A stretch of DNA of 64,000 nt from Serripes groenlandicus (GCA_031761405.1 JASEVX010000007.1:44036411-44100410), one strand, 5' to 3'. Counted from the first letter of the stretch, positions 53,047 through 63,472 are shown. Notes: generated by a model not told the origin, from the letters alone. A program made the numbers and translations.

Positions 53047-53223
53047 TTAATCCTTTCCGAAATACACCAACTCTGCGGCAGACAACTTTAAACTCATAAA
53101 AGCAAAACTATCGAAACATTATTTAAATGAAAGTACAACTTTTGAAAATGGTTGAAAACATTTTGGCAAACGAAGAAATTGCTCATTATGAGCACTTTCT
53201 GCAAAGGCGTAGGAAATGGTTAA
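53047..53223. mobile_element. Family A MITE, internally deleted (177 bp)
   Basis: TTAATCCTTTCCGAAATACA, GCGGCAGACAACTTTAAACT, TGGTTGAAAACATTTTGGCA, GAAATTGCTCATTATGAGCA, GCGTAGGAAATGGTTAA. Confidence 0.72.
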
Positions 53224-53502
53224 ATATCTGCTTATATACAATTTTTAAAGTATAAAACGTGTCTAAAATCCTTTTAACAAAATGATTCGATTGTCCATTT
53301 ACTCGATAGCGACCAGTGTGAGTTCTGGTCAGACTGTGCGAATGTATCTGGTTGTACACTGATCGCACATGTCCCATGCCCTTCATACTGCGACGTAGCT
53401 CACTTTATAAATGGAAAAGCATGTTTTCTAGATGTGTTCCTTATCAAAGGTGCTAACTTCCAGAGGGTGATCAAAATGTTGAAATGTTGCACTTTTTTTG
53501 AG

Positions 53503-53672
53503 AGTAAATGGTGAAAAACTATCAATTGAAAGTCATGAAAATGTACAAAATTGGGCAACTTCTGCGCAAATATTGCTAATAGTGACAACAAAGTAAATAG
53601 TAAGTAGTTAGAAACTATTTTGGAAGTAAATGGTGAAAAACTGTCAATTGAAAGTCATGAAAATGTACAACA
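53503..53672. repeat. Direct repeat of about 50 bp, 121-bp spacing
   Basis: AGTAAATGGTGAAAAACT(A/G) plus TCAATTGAAAGTCATGAAAA, TGTACAA at 53503 and 53624. Followed at about 53682-53703 by the palindrome TACTGGGTA-TGTC-TACCCAGTA. Origin unknown. Confidence 0.65.
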
Positions 53673-54002
53673 TTTGGCTTACTGGGTATGTCTACCCAGT
53701 AACAATGAAGCATACATGGTCCATATGTAGATGTTTATGGTACTGGAAAGTGTTATTGTTACTCTTAGTTTATCCCAGAAGTATGATTGTAATATTTCAA
53801 GACAACTTTTGAACAGTTTTAAAACTTTGACTATAATATTTATTATCTGGAGTTCAGCACCTTTAAGTTGGTCGACAAGACCGTTTAATTCCGTCACCAA
53901 TCACATTACGCCATATTGGAGAGAAGTATATCGGACTACAATTCTAGCCTTTCGTCAGAAGTTACATGTAAGGCTTTTATCTTCATATAATATTCATGTC
54001 CG

Positions 54003-54185
54003 AGATCCGGCAGCTCTGTCGGTAGCAACACGGCTTTCAATCCAGGGGTTGTGAGTTCGATTAACACTCTCTCCGGCGTTTGATAAACGTTATATCTACA
54101 AGCGACATTCGTCCTTCGCCAATGGGCAAACAGTAAATGTGGGAAAAGCAGCCACTTGCTTGAAATTGTATGTGGACAAAAAAGG
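54003..54185 (+). mobile_element. SINE (body 2), 3' truncated
   Basis: Head CCGGCAGCTCTGTCGGTAGC, B box GTGAGTTCGATTAACACTCT, then GACATTCGTCCTTCGCCAAT, GTGGGAAAAGCAGCCACTTG. No tail. Confidence 0.65.
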
Positions 54186-54769
54186 CTCTTGTGAATGCAC
54201 ATCTCGTTAGCACTGGCTCATCTAAGTATTCCTTATTCATTGATACATTCTATTTAGCTGATGCCATTCGGTTTTATTCTAGAAAGAGAACAATACGATG
54301 CAAGGAATTGAATTCATCTTCAATGGGCGTTTATGCCCTTATTTGCTAACAAACAGACACGTAAAGAATGTAACGCATAGGTGCATATGTGATATGTGTA
54401 AGCAGTTGTACAGTATTTCCTCGCAATCAAGGGGATGGCATTCGTCTTTCATGGTCCGTCTCTGTAAATCTGAAAGCTAACTCAACTTCACATGTCAGTT
54501 TTATAATGTATGGCATCACCCTTTGTTGTATATACACGTATCAATTATGTTGTATTATGGGCCGGTGCACTTAACTGCAAAATAAATATCTTGTTTCTTG
54601 TCCGTCTCTATGCAATATATTTTCTACTCGAGTGAATGTTATGACGAACAAAAAATAAGTATATATTTTAATAGGATTATGATGCTTATGTATGATTGGG
54701 AGGCGGAAGCACTCTTCAATGGTCATTCCCTTGTCATTGTTATTCAACCCGTCCTCAAATACAGACACA
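54186..54769. other. No gene recognised
   Basis: Short frames only. Confidence 0.4.
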
Positions 54770-54873
54770 TTTTGCCGCATACTGAAAACATTGTGGTCAG
54801 AGTTTCAATAGTTCGCCTTGGTATTTTATAAGTCGTCGGTTTTAGTTTAGATGTATTCGGGAAAGGGTGAAGG
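54770..54873. mobile_element. Family A remnant
   Basis: GCCGCATACTGAAAACATTG, TGGTCAGAGTTTCAATAGTT, AAGTCGTCGGTTTTAG, TTCGGGAAAGGGTGAA. Confidence 0.45.
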
Positions 54874-55049
54874 GTCTACTAGAGGTTTCCCAACATGACA
54901 GCATTCCTTATTATTACAGGTGAAATCATTTATAAATTCTTCTTTTAAGCAAATTTGAATTATAAATATCCGTTATATCACATGTATATGACAAGTCGTG
55001 TTGATAAATAAGGCTGTCATAATTTTGAACAACCAAACGGACTAGTGTC

Positions 55050-55162
55050 TGAACTATACGGCTCTTTTGAAAACATAGTGACAAAAGAAGAAATTGCTCA
55101 AAACGAGCAATTTCTCCTTTTGACACAATGTTTTCCACTTTTAGTCATAGGTTATCCATTCA
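55050..55162. mobile_element. Family A central fragment, little diverged
   Basis: GGCTCTTTTGAAAACATAGT through the hairpin (GAAGAAATTGCTC / GAGCAATTTCTCC) to TTAGTCATAGGTTATCCATT. Almost the same as 16210-16325 but lacking both ends. Confidence 0.75.
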
Positions 55163-55619
55163 CGGATAAAATTAACTCCTGCGTATGATTGTGTGCAGTG
55201 TTTACAGCATAACTAGATATACGAGAGTCAACATTCTACTAATTTGTTTGATACCTATTATATCAGAGCAAATCATTGAAACTGTGTTACTGTTTGTGTG
55301 TCCTTAAAACATTGAGCCCGTCCACCAGAAAGAGGTAGAGCATTCCATTTCCATAGTGGGGAGGTTGACGGATCACCGTGTACATCTGGTCAGTCTTATC
55401 AGAATCGATTCAAGTTGACAGGATTTTCTAACAAGTTTATTTAAGAATTATGTGAACAGTATACATCTTGATAAAACTGTGCCGAAGCACAGGCTAATTC
55501 GGGTATACACTGTTTACAAAAGTCAACTAGTACCTTTTCCCAAGAATGAAACTATTATAAATCTATACTTCAGGATAGTTCTAGATTATATCATAAAGTT
55601 GTATGCATTAAAATAATTA
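55163..55619. other. No gene recognised
   Basis: Around 55315-55440, TGAGCCCGTCCACCAGAAAG and GGTCAGTCTTATCAGAATCG look like an eroded repeat. Confidence 0.35.
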
Positions 55620-55849
55620 TTAACCCTTTCCCTCATACGACAATTCTGCAGCAGACGATTTTGAACTTATTTTGTCAAAACATAGAAAATCTCCATAATT
55701 GAATGGATAACCTATGACAAAAAGTGGAAAACATTGTGGCAAAAAGAGAAATTGCACGTTTTGTGCAATTTCTTCTTTTGTCACTATGTTTTCAAAAAGC
55801 CGTCTGCTGCAGAGGCGTCAACAAGCGTCTATATGAGGGAAAGGGTTAA
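55620..55849. mobile_element. Family A TTAA MITE, full-length (230 bp)
   Basis: TTAACCCTTTCCCTCATACG to TATGAGGGAAAGGGTTAA. Hairpin GAGAAATTGCAC / GTGCAATTTCTTC, loop GTTTT. Closest to the copies at 21098 and 45278. Confidence 0.9.
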
Positions 55850-56371
55850 CAGTTCATGAAACGTTTTCGTTATCTATGCTAAGGGCCATACAGGATGTTT
55901 TTTCTTGTTTTTTAAAAATATTCACCTGGCAATGGCAGTTGGTATTCGGTCTGAATTCTGTGACAAATATAATCTGTAATCATGACATATATAATTTATC
56001 TTCATTTTAAGATATTACATATTATATATAAGATTTTATAAATAGTTACAATTACATATACAGTTCAATCTGTGTTTAAAGACCACTCACGGGAAGAAAA
56101 CAGTCTTCGTTTACAGGTGGTCTTTAATTGCAGGGTCATGTATGCAGAAATTGATTGAGTTGGAAAGTAATAGTGTGGTTGCTATAAACAGGGAATGGCT
56201 AAACAAAGGTGGTTTTTAACGCAGGTTTGACTGTATACACAACTTGTATCGAGCCGCCATATCTCAGTCGGTATCGAAAATGCTTTTTGATCCCGTGTTC
56301 AGTATTTTCGTCTTATCCTATGACAGACTAAACTCACTATGACTATCGTGGTCGATTCCATGAAAAAGACA
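55850..56371. other. No gene recognised
   Basis: AAGACCACTCACGGGAAG near 56080 and CAGGTGGTCTTTAATTGC near 56115 are a weak inverted pair. A tRNA-like GCCGCCATATCTCAGTCGG at 56255 lacks a usable B box. Confidence 0.35.
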
Positions 56372-56533
56372 ACAAATGTGCAACAGGCGACTTTGACAAC
56401 ACCTTGGCAAAAATATGAACAATCTTTGTAAATGAGGGCATAATAATTGATGAGAAATTTCTCATTTTGCCAAAATGTTTCAAAACTCGTATGCTATAGA
56501 GACGTCCGAATGCGTCTACTTCTGAGAAATGTT
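56372..56533. mobile_element. Family A MITE, degenerate
   Basis: GTGCAACAGGCGACTTTGAC, AACACCTTGGCAAAAATATG, GAGAAATTTCTCATTTTGCC, ACTCGTATGCTATAGAGACG, TCTGAGAAATGTTGAA. Confidence 0.55.
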
Positions 56534-57074
56534 GAATAGTATGATGCAAGGTAGCCAGTTGCATTTGAGGAGTGTGTGCTTTTTCAAAGTTATAGGTACT
56601 CGGAGGGTTACACAAATGGATGACCAATTCGAATAATGTTGTTGTGATCTAAAATGATAGCGGAATACCTGTTGAAAAACCAAAAAGATTCAAGAACGTT
56701 CCCTGATATTTTATGGATGATACATGAGCTCGTAAAACCCTGCATATTCGAGGGGAAACCATTTAGAGGAAACATAGGTCGATCCATATTTCCATCCTTA
56801 AAAGAGAGTTCCCAACCATGTAATCGTTTCCAAGTAAACTAATCAAATCACTGAAAGGACTGTGGTAAATTAAGGCATGTGCTTTGACCCAATGGCACTT
56901 TTAGTGCTTTGATAACATAATCTGTTTGGCGCGTACATTATTCCGCTTAGAACTATTTCCTTCGGCGGAGCTGCCTGTGTTATTAGGAACGTAGTAACTC
57001 TGAAAAACCGTTAATAACTTGTGTTGTTCGTTGACTCTGGAGCGGATGTCTTTCGACAACCGTCCCTAAAGTGC
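56534..57074. other. No gene recognised
   Basis: Nothing identifiable; ACTTTTAGTGCTTTGAT near 56899 also occurs near 38515 (ACTTTCAGTGCTTTGAT), a possible dispersed scrap. Confidence 0.4.
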
Positions 57075-57322
57075 ATCCTCGGTACCCAGGGTTTTCATAA
57101 AATATATGATACCCTGGGCCAATTGGCTGTAACAATCTCGTTCTCATGAATAATTTATGAGGCGAAATGCAGCCGCTTGATTGGCCGCATGACATAAACC
57201 TCATGCGATACGCAAATTACAATGTAGTTACGGAGGAAATCGTGATGCATGCTTTACGAAGTTTCGCTAGCCAATTTGCCCAGGGTATCATATGGTTTAT
57301 GAATAGCCTGGGTACCGAGGAT
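57075..57322 (-). mobile_element. Family D MITE (248 bp), reverse orientation
   Basis: ATCCTCGGTACCCAGG to CCTGGGTACCGAGGAT. The core GCAGCCGCTTGATTGGCCGC, CCTCATGCGATACG, TAGTTACGGAGGAAATCGTG is the reverse complement of the copy at 21590. Same length, with few differences. Confidence 0.82.
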
Positions 57323-57698
57323 GCTAAAATGATAACAGGGTTGATAGATTTTATATTATTTTAGATCCAAATAGGAGCCACGTTAGGAGAACAAAGGGTT
57401 AATGGACTGCTTGCCGACAGGGTGAGCTCATAATTAAATGGAAACAGGAAAAAGTTCTAAGGTTTGATTAACTATCTGTAGGGTCAAATAGGAAACTCAA
57501 AAGAATTTAATTTAGAAGTTTTATAAATGTCTTTTGTCAATCAAATCTGAGCTAAAATCGAAAACGTTTCAAATCTTGGGGAAAAAATCTTCTACATTTG
57601 ACGTGTTCTATTTTCAATGAACCCTGCTTGGTTTGCGTTCACCCGATATGCAATGTTCTAGTATTGTCTGCTCTGAAAACACAAGAAGAACAGTTTGT
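57323..57698. other. No gene recognised
   Basis: Nothing identifiable. Confidence 0.45.
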
Positions 57699-57903
57699 TT
57701 AACTCTTTCGCTGCCACAGGCAATTAAATTTTGTTGTGCAAACAATGCAGATTCAGGCCAGGCAGCTCGTAACACGCTGTCTCTTCTGAAATCTGCATTA
57801 TTTGCCACTAAGATATTACATTTCCCGTTGGACGAAACACGGAGTGGCCCACTTTTCAACACGGAAGAGTAGACTTTTTGAAATTTGGCAGTTAAAGGAT
57901 TAT
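57699..57903. mobile_element. Family E MITE
   Basis: TTAACTCTTTCGCTGCCACA at the left, a central hairpin of GCAAACAATGCAGATTCAGG and its partner around GCAGCTCGTAACACGCTG, CGGAGTGGCCCACTTTTCAA, and a decayed GGCAGTTAAAGGATTATA at the right. Confidence 0.7.
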
Positions 57904-57951
57904 AGAATTTACTCAAATTAGTCATGACAGTTATGATAGAAAATTTAAAAT

Positions 57952-58039
57952 ATTATGAGAAAATGAGAAATTCCTCACCATAAGCAATTTCTGCTTTTCC
58001 CAAAATGTTTCATAAAAACACCACATGTCTTCTGCATCA
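57952..58039. mobile_element. Family A central and right remnant
   Basis: GAGAAATTCCTCACCATAAG, CAATTTCTGCTTTTCCCAAA, ATGTCTTCTGCATC. Confidence 0.45.
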
Positions 58040-58106
58040 AGCAGAGAAATGATGGTGACAATGGTGATAGTGATTATTAGATCAGTTATTTACATACATT
58101 ATCAGT

Positions 58107-58375
58107 TCGGTGATGCAGTGGTATCTAGCACCCGCCTCCGGCGTGGGAACTCGCAGGTTCGCTCTTAGGCCGGATCATACCAAAGTATTTAAAAATGGTA
58201 TAAATGGCTGCCCTCTTTGGCGCTCAGGGTTGCGGGGTTAGCATTACGACTGACTGGCTGGTTTCATGATAAATGGACCAGTAGTACTGGTAACTTACCC
58301 AGGAAACGTCGTGGTATAACTCAAAAAGTGTTGCCAGCGAAGTAAAACAACAAACAATCAATCAGTGTATGTCTT
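58107..58375 (+). mobile_element. SINE (body 1), full-length
   Basis: Head TCGGTGATGCAGTGGTATCT with B box CGCAGGTTCGCTCTTAGGCC, then GGATCATACCAAAGTATTTA, GCCCTCTTTGGCGCTCAGGG, ATTACGACTGACTGGCTGGT, CCAGTAGTACTGGTAACTTA, tail CGTCGTGGTATAACTCAAAA and an ACAAACAATCAATCAGTG end. Confidence 0.82.
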
Positions 58376-58732
58376 AAAATATTACATCTTAATTATCTTT
58401 ACTATAGCCCGAATCCATTTTACTGATGTTTTTTTGCAAATTAAATGTTAACTTTAAATTAGAAACAAATCCTTTTAGATTAATACATGAAACTGTTAGT
58501 GTGTCTTTTAAAAGTACATTAATTTGGTAATCCTTTTTCTAAAAGTACATCTAATTATATCACAGCTTTGTCGAATCTGCAGCAATTTTTCGTGGGAGGT
58601 ATAATTCGCTCTTTTTCATCTGTTAGAAATAAAGGTTTGCAACAAGGGTCTTCTCCATCGCCTTCTGTTTAAACCAGCGTCAAAGAGTCATATGGAGGGC
58701 GGTTATGACTCCAACGAATGATTGGTTCACTG
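58376..58732. other. No gene recognised
   Basis: AT-rich; nothing identifiable. Confidence 0.45.
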
Positions 58733-58850
58733 ATTGATTGATTGATTGAATGATTGATTGATTGATTGATTGACAGCAAACAGTTCATCTCACAGTGTGT
58801 TTTCATGTTTTCTCGTACCAGTACTCAACACAACGTTCTTTCAGGGCAGT
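58733..58850 (-). mobile_element. SINE (body 2) 3' fragment with (ATTG)n end
   Basis: A TTGATTGATTGATTGAATGA run (the complement of the usual CAATCAAT end), then TCATCTCACAGTGTG, CTCGTACCAGTACTCAACAC, AACGTTCTTTC. It abuts a complete head of the opposite strand. Confidence 0.6.
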
Positions 58851-58851
58851 C

Positions 58852-59068
58852 GAGTCCCGGTAGCTCAGTCGGTAACGACGCGGGCTGTCAATCCTGGGGT
58901 TGTGAGTTCGAATCCCGGCTCGGCCAACTTTCTTTCTGACGTTTAACAAACGTCATTGCGACATGCGTCATTCGTCTTCCACCAATGGGCTAAGTCTATG
59001 TGGAAAAGCAGCCAGTTGCTTGGACAGATTGTTGTGTGGAGTAAGGAGACGAATGACGCTAGTCAGAC
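58852..59068 (+). mobile_element. SINE (body 2), head and body intact, tail lost
   Basis: tRNA-like head CCCGGTAGCTCAGTCGGTAA, CGACGCGGGCTGTCAATCCT, B box GTGAGTTCGAATCCCGGCTC. Then GTCATTCGTCTTCCACCAAT, GGGCTAAGTCTATGTGGAAA, AGCAGCCAGTTGCTTGG, TGTTGTGTGGAGTA. The best head for body 2 in the window. Confidence 0.8.
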
Positions 59069-59124
59069 AGAATTATTTTTTTTGTCAATAATATCCGAAA
59101 CAGTATGACTCCAAGGATACTACA

Positions 59125-59290
59125 TTGATTAATTGATTTATTGACTTGGGTTTAACGCTATTTTAAACAATTTTGTTCAGTCATATCACGATGGCCAGTT
59201 CAGTTCAACTACCCATTTGTTTCCTTGTTTTCCAATAACAGTACTCAACACAACATACTGTCCTGGCAACTGGCTGCCTTTCCGAATAGA
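59125..59290 (-). mobile_element. SINE (body 2), head lost
   Basis: TTGACTTGGGTTTAACGCTA, CAGTCATATCACGATGGCCA, AACAGTACTCAACACAAC, GGCAACTGGCTGCCTTTCC form the reverse complement of tail and body 2. Confidence 0.7.
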
Positions 59291-59431
59291 ATAGTAGCCC
59301 ATAAGGACACTTTATGTATAAGTTTGAACTTCGATCACAATAACCATCGATTTTAAAACCACAAAATATAGTCCCTAATCACTACCCGTAAACCTCCTCT
59401 GATAATAAATGAGCCCGTCAATGGGAACATG

Positions 59432-59710
59432 TACAAGTTGACTCATGTGAACAGTGTAGATGCAGATCAGCAAGTGTATTTGCAAGTCTGATCAATATAT
59501 ACTTACTTATGTGAACAGTGTAGATGCAGATCAACCAGTATAGTGACAAGTCTGATCAATATATACTGTACCAATTTACTTATGTGAACAGTGTAGATGC
59601 AGATCAGCCAGTATAGTGACAAGTCTGATCAATATATACTGTACAAATTGTCTCTTGTGATCAGTGTAGATGCAGATCAGCCAGTGTATTCACAAGTCCG
59701 ATCACTATCT
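59432..59710. repeat. Tandem repeat, about 70-bp unit, 4 copies
   Basis: Each unit has TGTGA(A/T)CAGTGTAGATGC, AGATCA(G/A)CCAGT, CAAGTC(T/C)GATCA, (T/C)TAT. The first three end in ATATATACT-type sequence. Moderate divergence. Confidence 0.85.
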
Positions 59711-59770
59711 CAAATGTAACGTTTTACTTACAAAAGATTTTAAGAAATGTATGCCAACCAGTGTGGATTC

Positions 59771-60118
59771 TGATGACATGACTGACCAGATGTATATTCT
59801 GACATGACTGACCAGATGTACATTCTGACATGACTGACCAGATGTACATTCTGACATGACTGACCAGATGTACATTCTGACATGACTGACCAGATGTACA
59901 TTCTGACATGACTGACCAGATGTACATTCTGACATGACTGACCAGATGTACATTCTGACATGACTGACCAGATGTACATTCTGACATGACTGACCAGATG
60001 TACATTCTGATATGACTGACCAGATGTACATTCTGATATGACTGACCAGATGTACATTCTGATATGACTAACCAGATGTACATTCTGATACGACTGACCA
60101 GATGTACATTCTGATATG
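59771..60118. repeat. 26-bp minisatellite, about 13 copies
   Basis: Unit CATGACTGACCAGATGTACA followed by TTCTGA. Rare variants (GATATGACT, ATACGACTG, GACTAACC) cluster at the right end. All three minus-strand frames stay open because 26 is not a multiple of 3 and no frame contains a stop; these frames are an effect of the repeat, not genes. Confidence 0.95.
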
Positions 60119-60637
60119 AACGTACCCTGTTTAGAAATGCCAACTTGTACCATTAAACATGGACGGGAAAAACCCTTAAATCAATGATCTTGAAAAAACC
60201 TAACGTATACGTGACATGTATGGATAAATGTCTGTATGCGCATCGTCATTATCTGGTCAAAATGTTCACGATTTATCTATGTATATCAGGAGCTTCTCGG
60301 ATCGCTGAGTCACCAATTGACTTAGTGGCTAATCAAACTCTGATCAGACTGCAATGAAGTATATTTTGACCTAGATCAACACCGGTCGCAAATGCCACGT
60401 TTGTTCGTTTTTATTCTGGATTACGCCCTACTTTTAGTTTGGAGATAGAGTATTCTAAATGAGCCAAGAAATATTATGACACTCAAAGAAGGACCAAATT
60501 AATTTGTTTGAGGAGATAGATTGATAAATTAGTTTTGTTCTTATTTATGGAGACGAGTTATTGACATTGTTATGGACCCAAATCCATCAACCGTATTTTC
60601 TGGTAGACCCAGAGTTAATAACATGTAGCCCGCTAAC
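60119..60637. other. No gene recognised
   Basis: Nothing identifiable. Confidence 0.45.
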
Positions 60638-60862
60638 TCATTTCCCTCTTACATACGCATTGTATTCCCACATGTGGCAGACTACTTTTTAAATCAAATT
60701 GACACAAGGAGAAATTGCTCACGATGTGCAAATTCTCAATTTGCTACAATGTTTTCAACACTATAAACAGGGCATGCATTCATTCATACAGCCTTTTCAT
60801 TACTTTGCAAATATGTTTATAAACTATCTGCTTCTGATTTGCTGTCTAAGTGAAAGGCTTAA
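60638..60862. mobile_element. Family A MITE, old copy
   Basis: CTCATTTCCCTCTTACATAC, TGTGGCAGACTACTTTTTAA, GACACAAGGAGAAATTGCTC, CGATGTGCAAATTCTCAATT, TATCTGCTTCTGATTTGC, AGTGAAAGGCTTAA. Confidence 0.62.
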
Positions 60863-61369
60863 GGTTCATCTATGCCATTTTACGAGAGGGGGTACAATCA
60901 GGGTATGCATGTTTGAATTAAATGTTTTCATCCGTTGCATGCCAATGGGATCGCTGGTGCTTCTCCTCCGTGTGTCCGTCCGTGCCGTCTGTCCCATGGG
61001 ACACTGGTTGTTCAAAGTAGTTTTCCTTAAATTATGGGAACAATTATAAACAAAGCATTGTTCGATTGTCTAACCGTTAGTACACACACACACACCATCT
61101 ATATTTCTAGTCTAAATTGTGTTCGTTTCGACGATATAAAGCGTTGTTTCGCCACGTTCAACTATGCTGAAATGTAAAGCACTCAACAACTTCCGGTCCA
61201 ATGCGGTGTTTTTTCATAGGTAGTGATCTGATTGGAAAATGTTTACGACGTCTTTGGTCGTTAATTTTGAATATAAAAAATGTAAAAAACAATAGACGAA
61301 TGTTGATTCAAGTAATATTAAATGATTTGCAGTAATCTGTCAGCGCTAATGTCAATATTGAGATATGTA
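60863..61369. other. No gene recognised
   Basis: A 116-codon plus-strand frame from 60699 runs out of a MITE and has no domain. (AC)n at about 61081-61094. Confidence 0.4.
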
Positions 61370-61560
61370 TTTGCAAACAATACAGATTCAGGCGAGTCAG
61401 CTCATAACGAGCGGTCTCACCGGAAATCAGCATAGCTTGCATTTTCGTTATCAAACACTCTTATTATATAAAAAAAATGGAGGCGTCCGATTATGAACAA
61501 GGACGAGTCTACATTGTGAAATTCGATACTGAAATAGTAAAAGCAACAGCCATTTGAACG
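61370..61560. mobile_element. Family E MITE, degenerate
   Basis: TTTGCAAACAATACAGATTC, AGGCGAGTCAGCTCATAACG, GAGCGGTCTCACCGGAAATC form the central hairpin; GGAGGCGTCCGATTATGAAC follows. Termini lost. Confidence 0.55.
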
Positions 61561-61621
61561 AGTGTATCTTTTGTAATTATACGTAACATGTTCCAATATT
61601 TCTGTTTACACCATCTGTTTG

Positions 61622-61868
61622 ACCGCTTCGGTATTGTATAGGGGAAAAGCGTCGGCCTCGGGTTAGGGAGGTAGCGGGTTCGATCACTGGTCGAGTAATA
61701 CCGAAGACTTTTAAAATGGTAGAAATTGTTTTCCCTCCTTGGCGTTCAGGGTTGTGGGGTTAGCATTACGTCTGACTCGCTGGTGTCAGGATATTACCCA
61801 TGAACCGCCGTGATAAAACTGAATAATTGTTGAAAGCGGCGTAGAACACCATCCAAATAAACATCACC
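61622..61868 (+). mobile_element. SINE (body 1), full-length
   Basis: Head GCTTCGGTATTGTATAGGGG, AAAGCGTCGGCCTCGG, B box GCGGGTTCGATCACTGGTCG. Then AGTAATACCGAAGACTTTTA, CCCTCCTTGGCGTTCAGGGT, TAGCATTACGTCTGACTCGC, tail CCGCCGTGATAAAACTGAAT, TTGTTGAAAGCGGCGTAGAA. Confidence 0.8.
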
Positions 61869-62282
61869 TGTTTGACACACTGCGATAACATATCACGTGA
61901 CTACGTTCCCTGCCGGTGGCGTTTTATTCACACGTTCTGGCAAATTCTTATCCTAATTGTCCACGAATTGTTCAAATAATGTACACGCCCAATACAGTCA
62001 ATGTTTCATGGAATTCGGCTTCTGAATTTGCAATTGAATTGTCTGGCATTCGATCCGTAGAATGATTGTTATATCGATAAACATAGCCATCGGATCTGAT
62101 TGACCAGTGTCAACAGGTTGCTAAAGAACGGAAAATGACCTTGCCATGCAGAACTGTCTCAGATGAATTGGCAGTTTTCATTGAACCTTAAGGCACCCAT
62201 TGGTACCGGACTGTGATATTGAATTAGCAAATCCAACAGACTAATACGCTGTTCCGCGATTTGTCAAGCGTGTATGATCTGA
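61869..62282. other. No gene recognised
   Basis: Nothing identifiable. Confidence 0.45.
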
Positions 62283-62650
62283 GCGCTTTCCCACAAGACA
62301 CAATTTGACGCCATCTTTAGAAGACAATTCGGTCAAAAGAGACATTGCTCATCACCAGCATTTTTTCATTTTATCGAAACGTTTTCAACTCTTTTCTTTA
62401 ACAACATCTTCAGTTCCACACTTTTACCCGGACGTTTTAATTACGACTAATGCATATTTGTCGTTATGAATTATTTAAGTCAAAATACTAGAATAATGTT
62501 GAAAGCATTATTGGTAAATGAGTTGTGCCATAATACTTTCGAAACTGTTCTACACGTTTAATTTCAGTGATAAAACATTTCCATATGTTGCCAGATTGTT
62601 TTCAAATTCATCATATGCATATTTATTATTTAATCTATGTGAGAAAGGTT
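62283..62650. mobile_element. Family A remnants, two adjacent pieces
   Basis: GCGCTTTCCCACAAGACACA, AGAAGACAATTCGGTCAAAA, GACATTGCTCATCACCAGCA, AAACGTTTTCAACTC, and further right AATAATGTTGAAAGCATTAT, TATGTGAGAAAGG. Order roughly as in family A; the boundaries are uncertain. Confidence 0.4.
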
Positions 62651-63260
62651 TTGTGTCATAGATTGTTTTTTAAATAGAAGACTAAGAAGTCACTCCACAT
62701 CAATTAATTCTACATTGCCTTTTTACCTGGCTTGGTAGCATCGAGATTTCATTTCATCGAGATAATTGTAATTTATTAAGTGTTTTTTCCAACGTCTCTT
62801 TTAGTGATAGAACTAAATGTCGAATCGATAAAGATTATCATCTGGAATGTTTGACCAGGGTGATCGGTTGCTGGAGAATGGACAATTGCGTGTACACTGA
62901 GGAATAATCAGTATGAATAGACCGGTCAGGTATTAGCTAGGTACTGATTTATACCGGGGATAAAGAACATGATCATTATTTTATAAAATTGATGTCAGGT
63001 TGAAGCAATTATTTTCCATAGGCGAACATTATAGCCCTTGGGCTATGGCTCTTTCCAAACAATCCAAATAATCCAGAAACTTATATTCAATTAAGGTTCA
63101 ATTTTAAAACTACCAAAACGCACAACAAGCTCATCGTTAACCTTTCTTTTATGAGCTATGACGTCAAATCATAGGTCATCCTTATCACGCAGTGAATTTT
63201 ACTTTCAATTCCAGAAATTACATTTTGTTCCTAAAGTTGCTCTTAATCTGTAAATATAGC
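62651..63260. other. No gene recognised
   Basis: AT-rich. ATAGCCCTTGGGCTAT near 63030 is a small palindrome. Confidence 0.45.
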
Positions 63261-63472
63261 TTAACTCTTTCAGCCGAATTGTTTAAAGTAGACTCTTCCA
63301 TGTTTAAAATAGGGCGTCTCCATTTCTCATGTAATAAAAGTTTGGACTATTTTGATAACTAAAAGGCAAACAATGCTGATTTCAGGTGAGACAGCTCGTT
63401 ACGAGCTGACTCACCTGAATCAGTATTGTTTGCAAAAAACCTCAATATTGCCTTTGGCGATGAAAGAGTTAA
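63261..63472. mobile_element. Family E TTAA MITE, full-length (212 bp)
   Basis: TTAACTCTTTC at the left and GAAAGAGTTAA at the right, so TTAA at both ends with CTCTTTC inverted termini. Off-centre hairpin AGGCAAACAATGCTGATTTC..GACAGCTCG-TTA-CGAGCTGACTCACC..CAGTATTGTTTGC. No coding capacity. The termini resemble family A (CCCTTTC), so the same type of transposase is inferred. Confidence 0.82.

Noticed and set aside
56254..56330. tRNA-like string GCCGCCATATCTCAGTCGG
   Set aside because: No B box or cloverleaf; at best a worn SINE head.
58854..58925. Possible true tRNA gene with good B box
   Set aside because: It continues into SINE body 2 without a T-run terminator; head only.
59705..60153. 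Three overlapping minus-strand frames (108-139 codons) with repeated HLVSHVRMYIWS-type peptides
   Set aside because: They are translations of a 26-bp minisatellite that lacks stops in every frame; no start context, domain or non-repeat body.
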